Shown here piece by piece: positions 46,735 to 58,455 of a stretch of DNA of 64,000 bases. The notes under the pieces were generated by a model. That model had not been told where the DNA came from and made no database searches. It saw nothing but the letters and a program-made list of their open reading frames with translations. A program made the position numbers and the translations under genes. The DNA comes from Anisus vortex (taxonomy: Eukaryota > Mollusca > Gastropoda > Planorbidae). Numbering within the stretch: position 1 is the stretch's first letter; the number at the start of each line of letters is the position of its first letter. The DNA lies in the NCBI GenBank assembly GCA_949126835.1, contig OX421499.1, positions 24,029,990 to 24,093,989 on the forward strand, read 5' to 3'.

Positions 46735-47785
46735 TCCCTGAACCCGTCGGTGGGGTCGTTAGGGCACAATTGTTGACTGTTGTTTCATCTCTCGCCACAT
46801 GTCACCGTCTTGTGCCGCCCTTTTGGGGTGCTAATGAATTCCGGTCAAATCTTCAATAATGTTCCACCAACTTTACTTCAACTGCCTCTAGTTCTTCATT
46901 CTTGCACTACTCTCTTCAGACTTGCATTAGCATGTCCTTCATGACCCCATAAATGTCCATACCTTCCTAGTTCTTGCTTTTAATACAGCTGATCAGAATT
47001 AGTACAGGTCCGACAGCATCTCAAATTTGTTCTGGGACCTATTATCTTTGTTACCTATAAATGTTCTGTTTATGATATAGGCCCTACATATCATTTTCAG
47101 ATCTTTGCTCCATCTCTGGAAATGTCCCATGCTTCACAGCCACAGAAGAATACCAACGTCTCCAAAGACAGCACCAATCAACATTTTTCGCCTGATGTTC
47201 TTTAGCTTGCTGGTGCCGCGATTTATATTATAAAATATGAGTCGGCAACCTATGGTACGAGTGCCAGACTCGGCACGCAAAGCGATTTTCAATGGCACGC
47301 GGAAGACCAACAAAAAGACGATTCAAGTCTATTTCACAATTGAGTGCTTGAATATGATGACTTTTAGTCTGTTGGCACGATGAATGAACTAGAAATTCTT
47401 CTTTGGCACACTGATATTAAGGTGTTGCAGACCCTGATTTACGCCATTCTAGCTATAATTTCTACCTTTGAGGTTTCATCGGATATTGTGAATCCTAGAT
47501 ATCGGAAGAGGAGTCTTCTTCAGGTTTTCGTCCGTTCACTAATATTTCTTGTACAAATCCTTACTGTTATTGACCATACAAAAGTATTCGTATTTCGGTG
47601 TTAATTTCCATGCCATAAGACGCCGATGTTGCCTGTAATTTGGTCATGAGGCAGTTCAGCTCCTCTGCCGACAAGGCCATTATCGCCATCGGCTGTAAAT
47701 TGTTATCCGCCTATTCCGACGTGATCCGCCAGTATATCTATGATGATCCTTTCAAGAAAAGGGGCTACAATGAGAATGGTGAGTG
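46735..47785 (-). mobile_element. RTE-like LINE relic interrupted by a hAT MITE
   Basis: On the minus strand the pieces run in the order of an RTE/craft-type reverse transcriptase. First comes ADNNLQPMAIMALSAEEL then ATSASYGMEINTE (finger/palm, 'YGMEI' motif), next YLGFTISDETSKVEIIARMA, then beyond the MITE MLIGAVFGDVGILLW, and finally the 3' tail with CPNDPTDG. Stops and frameshifts are frequent. The MITE at about 47237-47440 splits it. Confidence 0.72.
47237..47440 (+). mobile_element. Short hAT MITE inside the LINE relic
   Basis: Body matches the other GGGTCGGCAACC MITEs. The ends are diverged (GAGTCGGCAACCTATGG; GTTGCAGACCCTG). The target duplication is not clear. Confidence 0.75.
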
Positions 47786-48079
47786 TTGACAGCCATGTCT
47801 GACTATAGGTATATATGTTAGTATAGGCGTTAACAATTTTAGTGGGTCACTCAGCAGAAGTATAAAAATATACGGAACATGAAATGACAAGCTCTTACAA
47901 TACAGATCAAAGACGGGGCTAGTGATGTGTGTGGTGAATGATCTTCATTATATCAACCCCCAAACCCCTAGAATACATTGTTGATATATTATAATAAAAG
48001 TTATAGTACAAATGGAAACGCTGTAACAGCTATAATGTAATATTATGCTTTTCTACAAGTGCATGTTTGAAAAAGTTAA
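47786..48079. other. No gene seen
   Basis: AT-rich spacer between LINE relic and SINE. Confidence 0.35.
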
Positions 48080-48290
48080 GTATCCCGTCGGACCAAATTG
48101 ATCCATAGGGCTGGTGAAGCAGCGTTCACCAGTTTCTGTGGCCACGACATACTAAGTGATTGTGTGGCCAGAACTATACTCAGAGACACCCTCCAGACCG
48201 GAATCAAATCCCAGCCTGCATCAGGATATGAACCCATGATCTTCGTTACGCCAGCCGAGCGCGCTGCCGCACGGCCACGTGCCCCTAAAG
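48080..48290 (-). mobile_element. tRNA-derived SINE (family 1), internal deletion
   Basis: Has the CCCGTCGGACC start and GCAGCGTTCACCAG, then jumps from GTGTGGCCAGAACTA to CTCAGAGACACCC. It therefore lacks the middle of the body. The tRNA-like end is kept (ACGCCAGCCGAGCGCGCTGC). Confidence 0.8.
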
Positions 48291-48769
48291 TGCATTCATG
48301 ATTTTGTCTAAATGATTCAAAAAGAACTTTTCACTTGAAAGTACCAATAAATGAACAAAGGCAAATTAGAATAAAAGAAGAGCGAATGACTTTTGAATTT
48401 CACAACAGATTCACACTGTCAAAACCAACTGTTTACTTCCCTTTGGTTAAGGGCTTAATTATTTCCCCTTCAACGCGTTTGCTGTTGCCGCTCCAGCGAA
48501 CACTATTCATCACCAACAGAATGGCATGAATAATTTTTATTGGATGAAAATTATGGTTGAAATATTTGAACGAAATTACCTTTATAATCATATCACAAAT
48601 TATTAGGATGGAAAAAAGTATAATGTTGTTTTCTATGTCAGCATGTTCTAATATCGTTTTTATACGAGATCCGTTTTTTATATACTTTTACATCGTGATC
48701 AACTTACTAGTATTGCTCTTATACTAACATATATTAGCTTATAATAAGATATAACAACGTATAACAACG
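48291..48769. other. No gene seen
   Basis: AT-rich DNA. The 64-codon plus frame at 48335 shows no recognised family. Confidence 0.35.
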
Positions 48770-48915
48770 TCCAGTTCACCGGGCTGTAAACAAAACGGCC
48801 CGGATTCTAGCCCTGTCGCCGTCCAATCCCTGCTGCTCTGCAGGAGTTTTGAGCCTAGTGGACGTAATAATCTTCTATCTAGAAGGAATTTCTGTAAACG
48901 TATAAGTCATATTAC
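48770..48915 (+). mobile_element. SINE family 2 with LINE-like 3' tail
   Basis: Head with GTCCAGTTCACCGGGC and a B-box-like GGATTCTAGCCC, body with CTGCAGGAGTTTTGAGCC, and 3' end GGACGTAATAATCTTCTATC then TAGAAGGAATTTCTGTAAAC. The 3' end parallels the LINE tail at 16803-16850 over about 40 bp, including the hairpin. A second copy lies at 63600-63745. Confidence 0.7.
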
Positions 48916-49019
48916 CTTATAATTACCTATAACAGATTATTATTACATATACCAACTTATAATAACATAATACCGTTTTTTGAGTCCCTAATTTACTCAA
49001 GGACGATGCAGTGTTACAC

Positions 49020-49650
49020 CGTCCAAGAGTCATAACTGCTCACTGTCGCTCGACTGAGATTTCTTTCTTAGAGCCGAGTAATGCAGTGGCAGTAGCCGGC
49101 CATGCATCTGGTGCAGGCAAGGTATGAGAAACTCTCCGTCCGAGGATAGCCCTATGCTGACACACATGTTGGGTTGGCTTACTTCATTCGTGTTCCTCTT
49201 TCCGAAAGTACATTTGCTTCACCCCACAATTAAAACAGGGCCTGCCTCGTATTCCTGTGATGTCGGCTGGTACGGCGTTGGTCGAGCGGAGTTTGTCTGA
49301 CACGGGGGGGATGCCCGCGTCTAAAGCGGACACATCCCCTCAAGACCACCTTTGAGACCAGCCGTAACAGGACTATGATTGTATACCCTTTCTGACGTCG
49401 CAAAACTCTCCACCCCCGGGAACACCAGAGCTTGGTGGTGGGGTGTGCAATACCACTGGGGTCGGAATAAATCGTAAGAGCAGCTTTTCTCCCGACCCCG
49501 CGGCGATTACCACTTCTCCCACTGACACCCACAGAGATGAGGGTCGAGTTATGCGGCGACCCTAGTAAAATGCATTGGCCCATTGGTCTGACTCTGGGGA
49601 ACCAGTAGCTTATACACTTCACCGGCTATCGAGCTCATGGGTACAGGAGT
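49020..49650 (-). repeat. GC-rich dispersed repeat, unknown family
   Basis: The minus strand begins CTCCTGTACCCATGAGCTC, resembling 43230-43260, and continues as a GC-rich segment with a 131-codon open frame rich in Arg. The frame shows no known domain. It is probably a repeat rather than a host gene, but this is uncertain. Confidence 0.4.
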
Positions 49651-49654
49651 GAAT

Positions 49655-50290
49655 ATAATATATACCAGATTATAATACCACATACCAGGTTACAATAATA
49701 TATACCAGATTATAATACCACATACCAGGTTATAATAATATATACCAGATTATAGTACCACATACCAGGCTACAATAATATATACCAGATTATAATACCA
49801 CATATCAGGTTACAATAATATATACCAGATTATAATACCACATACCAGGCTACAATAATATATACCAGATTATAATACCACATACCAGGTTATAATAATA
49901 TATACCAGATTATAGTACCACATACCAGGCTACAATAATATATACCAGATTATAATACCACATACCAGGCTACAATAATATATACCAGATTATAATACCA
50001 CATACCAGGTTACAATAATATATACTAGATTATAATACCACATATCAGGCTACAATAATATATACCAGATTATAATACCACATACCAGGCTACAATAATA
50101 TATACCAGATTATAATACCACATACCAGGCTACAATAATATATACCAGATTATAATACTACATACCAGGCTACAATAATATATACCAGATTATAATACCA
50201 CATACCAGGTTACAATAATATATACCAGATTATAATACCACATACCAGGTTACAATAATATATACTAGATTATAATACCTTATACCAAGA
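49655..50290. repeat. 40-bp satellite, about 16 copies
   Basis: Units of 40 bp alternating ATATACCAGATTATAATACC and ACATACCAGGCTACAATAAT with a few variant positions. The variants recur in blocks, which points to expansion of a multi-unit segment. Confidence 0.96.
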
Positions 50291-51303
50291 ATGTTCAAAA
50301 AGCGAGTAGATGGATATATAAAAGGAAAAATAGAATAGAAAGATAAATAAACAGATAGGCGGATAGATGGATAGATAGATACACAGATAGATAGTAAAAC
50401 ATATAGATATAGGCCTACTGAGATCGAAAGATATGTAGAGAAAGAGAGCAAGAGACAGTTAAAGATAGTATTTATTTGTTTTAACGTAAAGTAGAATATT
50501 TATATCATTTCTTTCTTATCATGGCCTTGATTTAACAATACTCAAATAAATATGATTTCATGAATTTCTTTTTCAAGAACAGAATGTAACATTCTTACCT
50601 GTGAGTTTACTGCTCAGAGTGGACGTCCTTTGTGTACGAATCCACGATCAGTTAGATCCCCCCCAAAATCGAGAAACTCGGTCATTTCCACAGTCAGACA
50701 GTTCCAGTGACCAGGAACTAACTCTCAAACTCTGGTCACCCCCGACACGTCAACTCAACGCCTGGACCTGTCACACAAACTCTGGTCACCCCCGACACGT
50801 CAACTCAACGCCTGGACCTGTCACACAGAGCGTACCGCAACTCCGTAATCACCCTAATGAATTCACACGCACACGTATTCGATTTTATGAGTTACTATTA
50901 ATAGAAATCCTTATCTTCCGATGCGATACTACAAGCGAAATCTGCGACGAGTACTTGGATGGTCCTGAAGTGTTTCCACTTAACTAATTTCGCCAACAGT
51001 AAGAGATGAGTCAGGGATTGTAGTTAACACTCAGAGGTTAAAATTATATCCCCCTTGTTTCAAAAACAACGATTTGTAGTCTAAGACAACCATCTATTGA
51101 CGATTATTGATTCTCTCAGCAGACCATATCGATCCCGTCCACCAGGAAACACACCGAATAGAGACACACAGTGTAATTGTAACTCACCTTAGGGTTATTG
51201 TGGATCAAATAATTTAGTAGTAGTCGAGTACTTCTTTTTTTTTATATTTCTTCTGTTGTTTACTTTGAGCGATTGGTCCAAAAATTCATGGGCAGAACCT
51301 TCC
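50291..51303. other. No gene seen; GATA repeats and a duplication
   Basis: GATA-rich stretch at 50360-50395. The 128-codon plus frame at 50601-50987 includes a 50-bp duplication and shows no recognised domain, so I do not call it a gene. Confidence 0.4.
50726..50825. repeat. 50-bp tandem duplication
   Basis: Two identical 50-bp copies beginning CAAACTCTGGTCACCCCC. Confidence 0.92.
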
Positions 51304-51930
51304 TGCAGTGGCGTAGTCAGGAAATCAAGATTGTGGGAGGGATAAATAGTGTACACCAAAGTATGAGGGAAATGGAAGTGGGGGGGGGGGGGCAGGAGTG
51401 GGAGTATGATTAAAGGGACTCGGAGTGGGAATAGTGCACAGTGGGGGAAATGGTGAGGAGTGTGAATAGTGTACGGTGGGGGAAATGGTGAGGAGTGTGA
51501 ATAGTGTACGGTGGGGGAAATGGTGAGGAGTGTGAATAGTGTACGGTGGGGAAATGGTGTGGAGTGTGAATAGTGTACGGTGGGGGAAATGGTGAGGAGT
51601 GTGAATAGTGTACGGTGGGGGAAATGGTGAGGAGTGTGAATAGTGTACGGTGGGGGAAATGGTGAGGAGTGTGAATAGTGTACGGTGGGGGAAATGGTGA
51701 GGAGTGTGAATAGTGTACGGTGGGGGAAATGGTGAGGAGTGTGAATAGTGTACGGTGGGGGAAATGGTGAGGAGTGTGAATAGTGTACGGTGGGGGAAAT
51801 GGTGAGGAGTGTGAATAGTGTACGGTGGGGGAAATGGTGAGGAGTGTGAATAGTGTACGGTGGGGGAAATGGTGAGGAGGAAGAGGGGGGGGGAGGATGA
51901 AAAAAATGGTGTGGAGTGTGAATAGTGCAT
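51304..51930. repeat. hAT-like end followed by a 37-bp minisatellite
   Basis: CAGTGGCGTAGTCAGG at 51304 looks like a hAT left end of the 15060/35865 type. The next bases include GGATAAATAGTGTACACC, resembling the following 37-bp unit (GTGAATAGTGTACGGTGGGG), which repeats about 12-13 times over 51420-51885. The right end of the element was not found. Long proline/serine/histidine frames are artefacts. Confidence 0.75.
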
Positions 51931-52118
51931 GGTGGGTTAAAGGAAAATAGAGGGACAATAGCATGCTAATTCTTAACTGGTACACAATGTCAACATAAGC
52001 TATTGGAAGAAACATATCTTTATCAATAATAGTTGAAACTTAAAAAGCAAATTAATGAAAGATTTTAAAGTTTGAAATGATTGTTTCATAATTAAATATG
52101 TATGAGACGAATTAAACA

Positions 52119-52182
<64 letters not shown>

Positions 52183-53327
52183 TTAATTATTATGCTCAGG
52201 AACAAGTTTTAAAAAAAATCCAAAATATTCAACTGACACACTCGACGGCTTGTCAACAAAAACAATGACGTATTGGTATCAAGAATGAAGAAAAAATCAA
52301 TGGAAATCAAAAGTTATCACAATTTAAACAAGCATACAATGGACATATATTATTTTTTTAATTACATCGAAAGTAATTTAAAAGATATAGCCTATCGGTG
52401 TGAATGAAAAAATTACACGTCTGTTAGTTTAAATTTCATGTCTTGAGAATTATTTCGATTTCTCAAATACAGAAAGACAAACAAATGTTGACGTGTTTTT
52501 TTTTAAATCCTACATAAACAAGGTGTGTGCGGAAAGGAGGAAGGGAGGGGGGGTCTGGGTAATGTTAGAGAGGGGGGCACGCGTCCCATTTCGCCATCCC
52601 CGCCCCCCCTTCCGTGGTTACGCTTACGCTTGTCTGTACCAGTATATGTGTGTGTAAGTGTAAGGGTCCAAGGGAATAGGTCCATGGTCACACGTTGAAA
52701 GATCAACAAAACGTCATTGTTGATAGTAAACATAATTAACTTGATAGTAAGACTCGTGTCGTGTTTGTCCAATTTGGCCGCTAGGCGAACTTTCCAAACT
52801 TGAGCATGGCAGGTGCTTGAGATGACCTAACACTTGTAATGGTCAAGGGCCGCTATTAAGAGGTTTCTGTTTTTTTTCTTTCCATTGTACGTCCGCACAC
52901 ACTCAGTTAGACGTAGTAGACAAATTAGCCTTCCGTCTTTAGTTTTAGTATACAGTAAACATTTGGGTATTGACTAGTAGTAAGTAGACAGTTGACCACA
53001 AAGCCATGTAACTTTCTCTGCTCCTACACCGTTGACAAACAAAAAAAAAACGTAAGAAAATATAGGGGCGTGGTTTACAAGCTAAGACCTTACAAAAAAG
53101 GCAAGATTCGATTGGTCCCTTTAGTCCCTTTATTAAAAATAAAGCGCATAAACCTAACGTTCTCCACCACTCCGTAATGCTGGGTTTAGGCAATAATGGG
53201 TTTTCACGAGGAAATGAACATATAACCACAGCACAAGTTTAGATCAACTATTTGTTATAATGGGAAGTTTACGTCAGTGTAAGGCTTATATTATATTTCA
53301 GCATTCGGAGACTGTTACTGCCACAGT
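51931..53327. other. No gene seen; (ATT)n
   Basis: (TTA)n at 52121-52186, otherwise AT-rich with a G-rich patch at 52530-52610. No exon recognised. Confidence 0.4.
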
Positions 53328-53589
53328 CAGTGGCGTAACCAGTATTTGCAAAGAAATAGGAGTAAGGATTTCATAGTAGTGGGAGAATATAATTGCAAGA
53401 AATGCAGGATGTGGATGCAAACAGGAACATTTCTAAGAGATGAAATGGGTACATAATAAATATGAGGATTACAACATTACATTTAGAAAATTGTAATTAA
53501 ACGGGAAAGGAAGTGTGTGTGTGGGGGGGGGGGGGGAGCGCCAATTTGATGGTTTGTCGTCGGCGCAAAATACCTTAGCAACGCCTCTG
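53328..53589. mobile_element. Candidate hAT MITE (CAGTGGCGTAAC type)
   Basis: Starts CAGTGGCGTAACCAG and ends TTAGCAACGCCTCTG, an imperfect inverted repeat like that of the 15060 element. A G-run lies at 53523-53535. The flanking 8-mers do not match, so the call rests on the ends alone. Confidence 0.5.
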
Positions 53590-53679
53590 TGGGGCACCTA
53601 CGGGTGCGAACTATGAGGTATGGAAAAATTGTGACATGTTAGAAAATGTTAGACTAAGATATTTTAAGATGATTTAAAA

Positions 53680-54706
53680 ATTTTATTGAACACTAAAACA
53701 CCAAATTATGTAGTCTTAGGCGAAACAGGCAAACTTTATAAGATCATTTGTTAAAAAAAGAATGTTACACTTCTGGATCAAAATAGCGACCGGTAAACAA
53801 AGCAAAATTTCTAAAATAATTTATAACATTTTACTTAAAGAACATCTGGTTGAAAAATGCAAATGGTCCGCTTATATAAAGTTACATCTAGAGCATTTAG
53901 GATTAGGATATAATATATGGTCGAACAAGATACAATAGATACAAACTTTCAAAATCAAATATTAACCTACGTATAAATGATCAAAGTAAACAAGAACTGT
54001 ATAAAAGTATGCAAAAATAGTAATAAAGGTAAACTATACAGCGCTCTTAAATATAAATCTGACTGGGAAAATATTCCATCCTTTTTAAATAAATTAAATC
54101 TTAAAGAAGCCAACTATATTCTAAAATTACGAACAAGTAATAATAATTTCCCTGTTGAACTGGGTTGCCACTCCCAAATATATTATAATTTAAGATTATG
54201 TCCCCTTTGCCTAAAAGATATAAGAGATGGTTTTCACTACTTACTCCAATGTGAGCATTTCAATGCCCAACGGAGAATATATATAAAAAAATATTATTTG
54301 AACAGACCAAATGTAAACAAAATGTCCGAACTGCTCAATACTAGTTCTCTGAAAGAACTTAATAAACTAAGCATATTTGCAAAAATAGTATTATCTGTTT
54401 TTAAAAAATGAAAAAAGATTATAAACTGTTAAATATACTAACATGTATTAACAACTTTCATTTCAGAACACCTTTTATTAAATTATAATTGTTTTCATGA
54501 ACTATGTTACTATGACTATACTGTATTTCTATGTTGGTGTTCTCTTTTCTTGATACCTTAAAATGAATCTATTATTCTTAATATTATTATCTCGGTAACT
54601 TTTACTATCATTTACTAATGTTAGAATATTCTAATTATGTTTTTGATTATGCCTTTATGGTACTGATGTACTTTGTGGCAAATAAATATTGTTCATTGTT
54701 CATTGA
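53680..54706 (+). mobile_element. 5'-truncated LINE with CPLC zinc-knuckle tail
   Basis: The upstream part reads TPNYVVLGETGKLY and then, in another frame, LHFWIKIATGKQSKISKIIY and LGLGYNIWSNKI. These match the region after the RT domain in a common invertebrate LINE group. The open frame at 53977-54411 follows. The 3' end has AATAAATATTGTTCATTG and a short TTGTTCA repeat. It is a different family from the LINE at 16803. Confidence 0.78.
53977..54411 (+). CDS. Partial LINE ORF2 C-terminus (CPLC...H...C motif)
   Basis: 144 codons, open to the stop. It contains YSALKYKSDWENIPSFLNKL, LKLRTSNNNFPVELG and then the zinc-binding CPLCLKDIRDGFHYLLQC (Cys-x2-Cys, His and Cys spaced as in LINE C-terminal knuckles), followed by FNAQRRIYIKKYYLNRPN. 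The ATG is internal; homologous sequence continues upstream in broken frames. No RT catalytic core is present. Confidence 0.75.
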   Translation: MIKVNKNCIKVCKNSNKGKLYSALKYKSDWENIPSFLNKLNLKEANYILKLRTSNNNFPVELGCHSQIYYNLRLCPLCLKDIRDGFHYLLQCEHFNAQRRIYIKKYYLNRPNVNKMSELLNTSSLKELNKLSIFAKIVLSVFKK

Positions 54707-55299
54707 TAAGAAAGGGGCATATACATCATTTCATTGGCGAATTCTGATGGCGTTCACACATTCATACTTAACTATCTCTTATATATAATCATATTTTTAT
54801 TATTATAATGATTGAAACATACATTTCATTAACTAATCCTCTCGTCTGCTCGTGTGCAGCTAAATGAGTAGACATTTATTACATTTTTGTTCTCGAAAGA
54901 AAAAGTTTATAAATAACAAAAGCGCTAACACAGCATGTTCAAAACAATGTCAATGTATATTCAAGTTAAAACAATCTTTAGAAATAACAAATATAACAAT
55001 ATAACAAATATAACAATATAACAAATATAACAATATAACAAATATAATAATATAACAAATATAACAAATACGTTGCAAATTGGATAGAAAATAATATGAT
55101 GGTTTAGTAATATGAATCTAAACCTAATTGAAGAAACCTGACAGTGGGAACGCAATATAACTGAGCTTAGTAAAATAGACCAACATATAGTAACATGGAT
55201 GAGGAGAGCTTGCTGTGATTTTAATGTTAATACTTACGTGTTTACTAACAAAATGCCAATGATTTAGCAATAGATTACACACACATAAACACACACACG

Positions 55300-55370
<71 letters not shown>

Positions 55371-55485
55371 ATATACATGCATTTATATATAGATCTATTT
55401 ATATTATATATATTGTTGTGTGTGTATAGCATGTAATAATAGTTTCTATATTGCGTTTTACAGTGTCTAGCTAGTTCATGTAGAG
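54707..55485. other. No gene seen; simple repeats
   Basis: A 17-bp AACAATATAACAAATAT repeat at 54980-55070 and (CA)n(TA)n at 55279-55376. The target-site duplication of the next element is 55478-55485. Confidence 0.5.
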
Positions 55486-55576
55486 CAGTGGTTCCTAACT
55501 TAAGGCCGCGACCCTTTTATACAGCTTTTCACGTTATAACTACCCTCAACGGTGAACTTTGTTTTGTCGCTACCTT

Positions 55577-56752
55577 ATAACTGTAATGTGCTACTGTTAT
55601 AAAATATATTGTAAATATCTCATATAACTGTAATGTGCTACTGTTATAAAATATATTGTAAATATCTCATATAACTGTAATGTGCTACTGTTATAAAATA
55701 TATTGTAAATATCTCATATAACTGTAATGTGCTACTGTTATAAAATATATTGTAAATATCTCATATAACTGTAATGTGCTACTGTTATAAAATATATTGT
55801 AAATATCTCATACAACTGTAATGTGCTACTGTTATAAAATATATTGTAAATATCTCATATAACTGTAATGTGCTACTGTTATAAAATATATTGTAAATAT
55901 CTCATATAACTGTAATGTGCTACTGTTATAAAATATATTGTAAATATCTCATATAACTGTAATGTGCTACTGTTATAAAATATATTGTAAATATCTCATA
56001 TAACTGTAATGTGCTACTGTTATAAAATATATTGTAAATATCTCATATAACTGTAATGTGCTACTGTTATAAAATATATTGTAAATATCTCATATAACTG
56101 TAATGTGCTACTGTTATAAAATATATTGTAAATATCTCATATAACTGTAATGTGGTACTGATATAAAATATATTTTAAATATCTCATATAACTGTAATGT
56201 GCTACTGTTATAAAATATATTGTAAATATCTCATATAACTGTAATGTGCTACTGTTATAAAATATATTGTAAATATCTCATATAACTGTAATGTGCTACT
56301 GTTATAAAATATATTGTAAATATCTCATATAACTGTAATGTGCTACTGTTATAAAATATATTGTAAATATCTCATATAACTGTAATGTGCTACTGTTATA
56401 AAATATATTGTAAATATCTCATATAACTGTAATGTGGTACTGTTATAAAATATATTGTAAATATCTCATATAACTGTAATGTGCTACTGTTATAAAATAT
56501 ATTGTAAATATCTCATATAACTGTAATGTGCTACTGTTATAAAATATATTGTAAATATCTCATATAACTGTAATGTGCTACTGTTATAAAATATATTGTA
56601 AATATCTCATATAACTGTAATGTGGTAGTGTTAAAAAATATATTGTAAATATCTCATATAACTGTAATGTGCTACTGTTATAAAATATATTGTAAATATC
56701 TCATATAACTGTAATGTGCTACTGTTATAAAATGTAATGTAAATATCTCATA
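55577..56752. repeat. 47-bp satellite, 25 copies
   Basis: Units start 47 bp apart (55577, 55624, 55671 and so on) and are almost identical. A few (about 56150, 56430, 56620) carry GTGGTACTG or GTGGTAGTG variants. The unit begins inside the hAT subterminal region: GTCGCTACCTTATAACTG at its start matches the complement of the 27695 MITE's right side. Confidence 0.97.
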
Positions 56753-57487
56753 TGCAGGATGTATTATCAGTGATACAAATTGAACATAATTAAAGCACAG
56801 TGATTTAATCATAAAAATCCATTTGCAATTATATATTGTGAAATATTTATTTCTAATTACAACACAACTTCAGTGCTAAAATTGAGATTGCGTCTTTCTC
56901 ATTGGCTTACACAACGAAGATCATCTTTCACAACAAGTCTACTTCTGTATTTAGATTTTATAATCAACAAACTGGAAACCCCTTTCACAAAGATAAGTTG
57001 TTGGGGATTGAAGAAGTTTAAGATTTAACAAATAATGTAAGTATATTATTAAAACCATATTCTTTTAATTTCTTTAAAAAAAAATTTAAGTGAGCGAACT
57101 CGATAAAAAAAAAATTTACAAATGCTACTAAATATAATCAAGGGAGATAATAGTCCTAGTTTTAAGTCTCTGGGGCAATGATTTTATTAAACTTTTTTTT
57201 ACTACGCAATTTGCATTTAAGAAAGAAAAAAAATATTGTATATTGTATACCTGTACAGGTACTCAAATTCATAATAATATGTAAAATAAACAAACAAAAA
57301 ATTAATATTTTTTACATTATAAATGTAATTTGTAAAACACCTTTTTAATTACGAACTTGTTTTCATTTGTACCCATTCACTTCTTTAATAGTAGACACAA
57401 AATCTACACTGCAAACCTTAACAAATTTTGGAAAGCCTTATAATATATAAGGTTTTAAGAATGAAAATCTAAGAGGAATTGTCTCGA

Positions 57488-57680
57488 ACAGGTATCGGCA
57501 ACTTACGTCAAGCGTGCCAAACTTGTAACGCAAAGCGATTATCAATGTCACGCAGAACACTCCTAAAAAAAAACTATTCAATTATCTTCAATAAGAAATA
57601 GAGTGTTAAAGCAGGGTGACATTTAGGCTGTTGGCACGCTGAATGAATTAGAAATCCCACACTATTATCAAAAGTTCAAA
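57488..57680 (+). mobile_element. Decayed hAT MITE nested in the 2.97-kb element
   Basis: Body words of the GGGTCGGCAACC family are kept (TCGGCAACTTACG, AGCGTGCCAAACTTG, GGCTGTTGGCACGCTGAATG). Both ends are degraded. Confidence 0.7.
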
Positions 57681-57689
57681 AGGTTGTCA

Positions 57690-57985
57690 TTGACAAGTCT
57701 TAATGAGAAGTGACCTTTTCAAATGAAAGAGATAATGAACTTCCGGTGACATTTCCCGCCATATTCGTAAACAAAAAAAAACATGATTGTGCTGGTGTTT
57801 GACAATTGATTTCAACCCCGGCGGCCAGTTTTGTTTTTTATAGAAATATACAAAGGTTACAAGATAAGTTATGAGGAATCCGTTTTTAATCAAAAATAAG
57901 TAGGTGATAATTAATACTCAAAGTGTTAGATACTAGTCGAGTTAAGTTTAATTTAGCTTTTTTAAAAAAAAAATTAATCAATAGT
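57690..57985 (+). repeat. Dispersed repeat shared with 62148-62455
   Basis: Same order of words in both: TTGACAAGTCTTAATGAG, GCTGGTGTTTGACAATTGAT, TTATGAGGAATCC, AATACTCAA. About 80% alike by eye. Confidence 0.8.
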
Positions 57986-58455
57986 TGCGTTTCTTGGTTA
58001 TTAAAAAAAATGATCTATATCAGATGCACACAACTCTCAGTGAGATCACATTCTATGTTAAAATGCAATAAACCAAATGCCGACTTGTAGTAAAATGATA
58101 ACTAAATGTTTAATCCAGAAATAACCAACAATTTATGTACAAGATCAACTCAAATATACAACAGTTTCAATAGCCTAGTCTACACACGTCTTGTCGCTAC
58201 CAAAGCCTAAGATCGTCTAACGTTTTCTGCAAAATCTATGCGACGTCGACTTGAACTCACACGTCATTGTTTCTATCGTAAAACGTCTCTTTTTTATTCA
58301 ATGCATGAACACCGGGTTAGAGATTATACAAATTGTGTCTTACTAAAAACAACTAGATATATTTTAAATCCTAACACCATCAAAAATAAATGTTTTGGGT
58401 GGTCCTTGGCGACCACATTGAAATGGTCGTTCGACCCCCAGGTTGGGAGCCGCTG

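Larger units (their letters stand above)
55486..58455. mobile_element. 2.97-kb hAT element with internal satellite, perfect 8-bp duplication
   Basis: Starts CAGTGGTTCCTAACTTAAGG and ends CAGGTTGGGAGCCGCTG, whose complement is CAGCGGCTCCCAACCTG. ATGTAGAG flanks it exactly on both sides (55478-55485, 58456-58463). The left subterminal GCCGCGACCC and right GTCGTTCGACCCCC are like the 386-bp MITE at 27695. Inside are the 47-bp satellite, a nested MITE relic and a block shared with 62148-62455. No transposase was recognised. Confidence 0.88.

Noticed and set aside
49230..49622. 130-codon Arg-rich minus-strand gene
   Set aside because: It lies in a GC-rich dispersed repeat with a module shared with 43212 and 36277, and shows no known domain.
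50601..50987. Possible 128-codon gene
   Set aside because: No domain is recognised, it includes a perfect 50-bp duplication, and there is no splice or promoter context.
51325..52015. Two overlapping 201-codon minus-strand frames rich in Pro, Ser, His and Thr
   Set aside because: They read through the 37-bp satellite; 37 is not a multiple of 3, so several frames stay open by chance.
53328..53589. hAT MITE with target duplication
   Set aside because: The ends look right but the flanking 8-mers do not match, so only a low-confidence element was listed.
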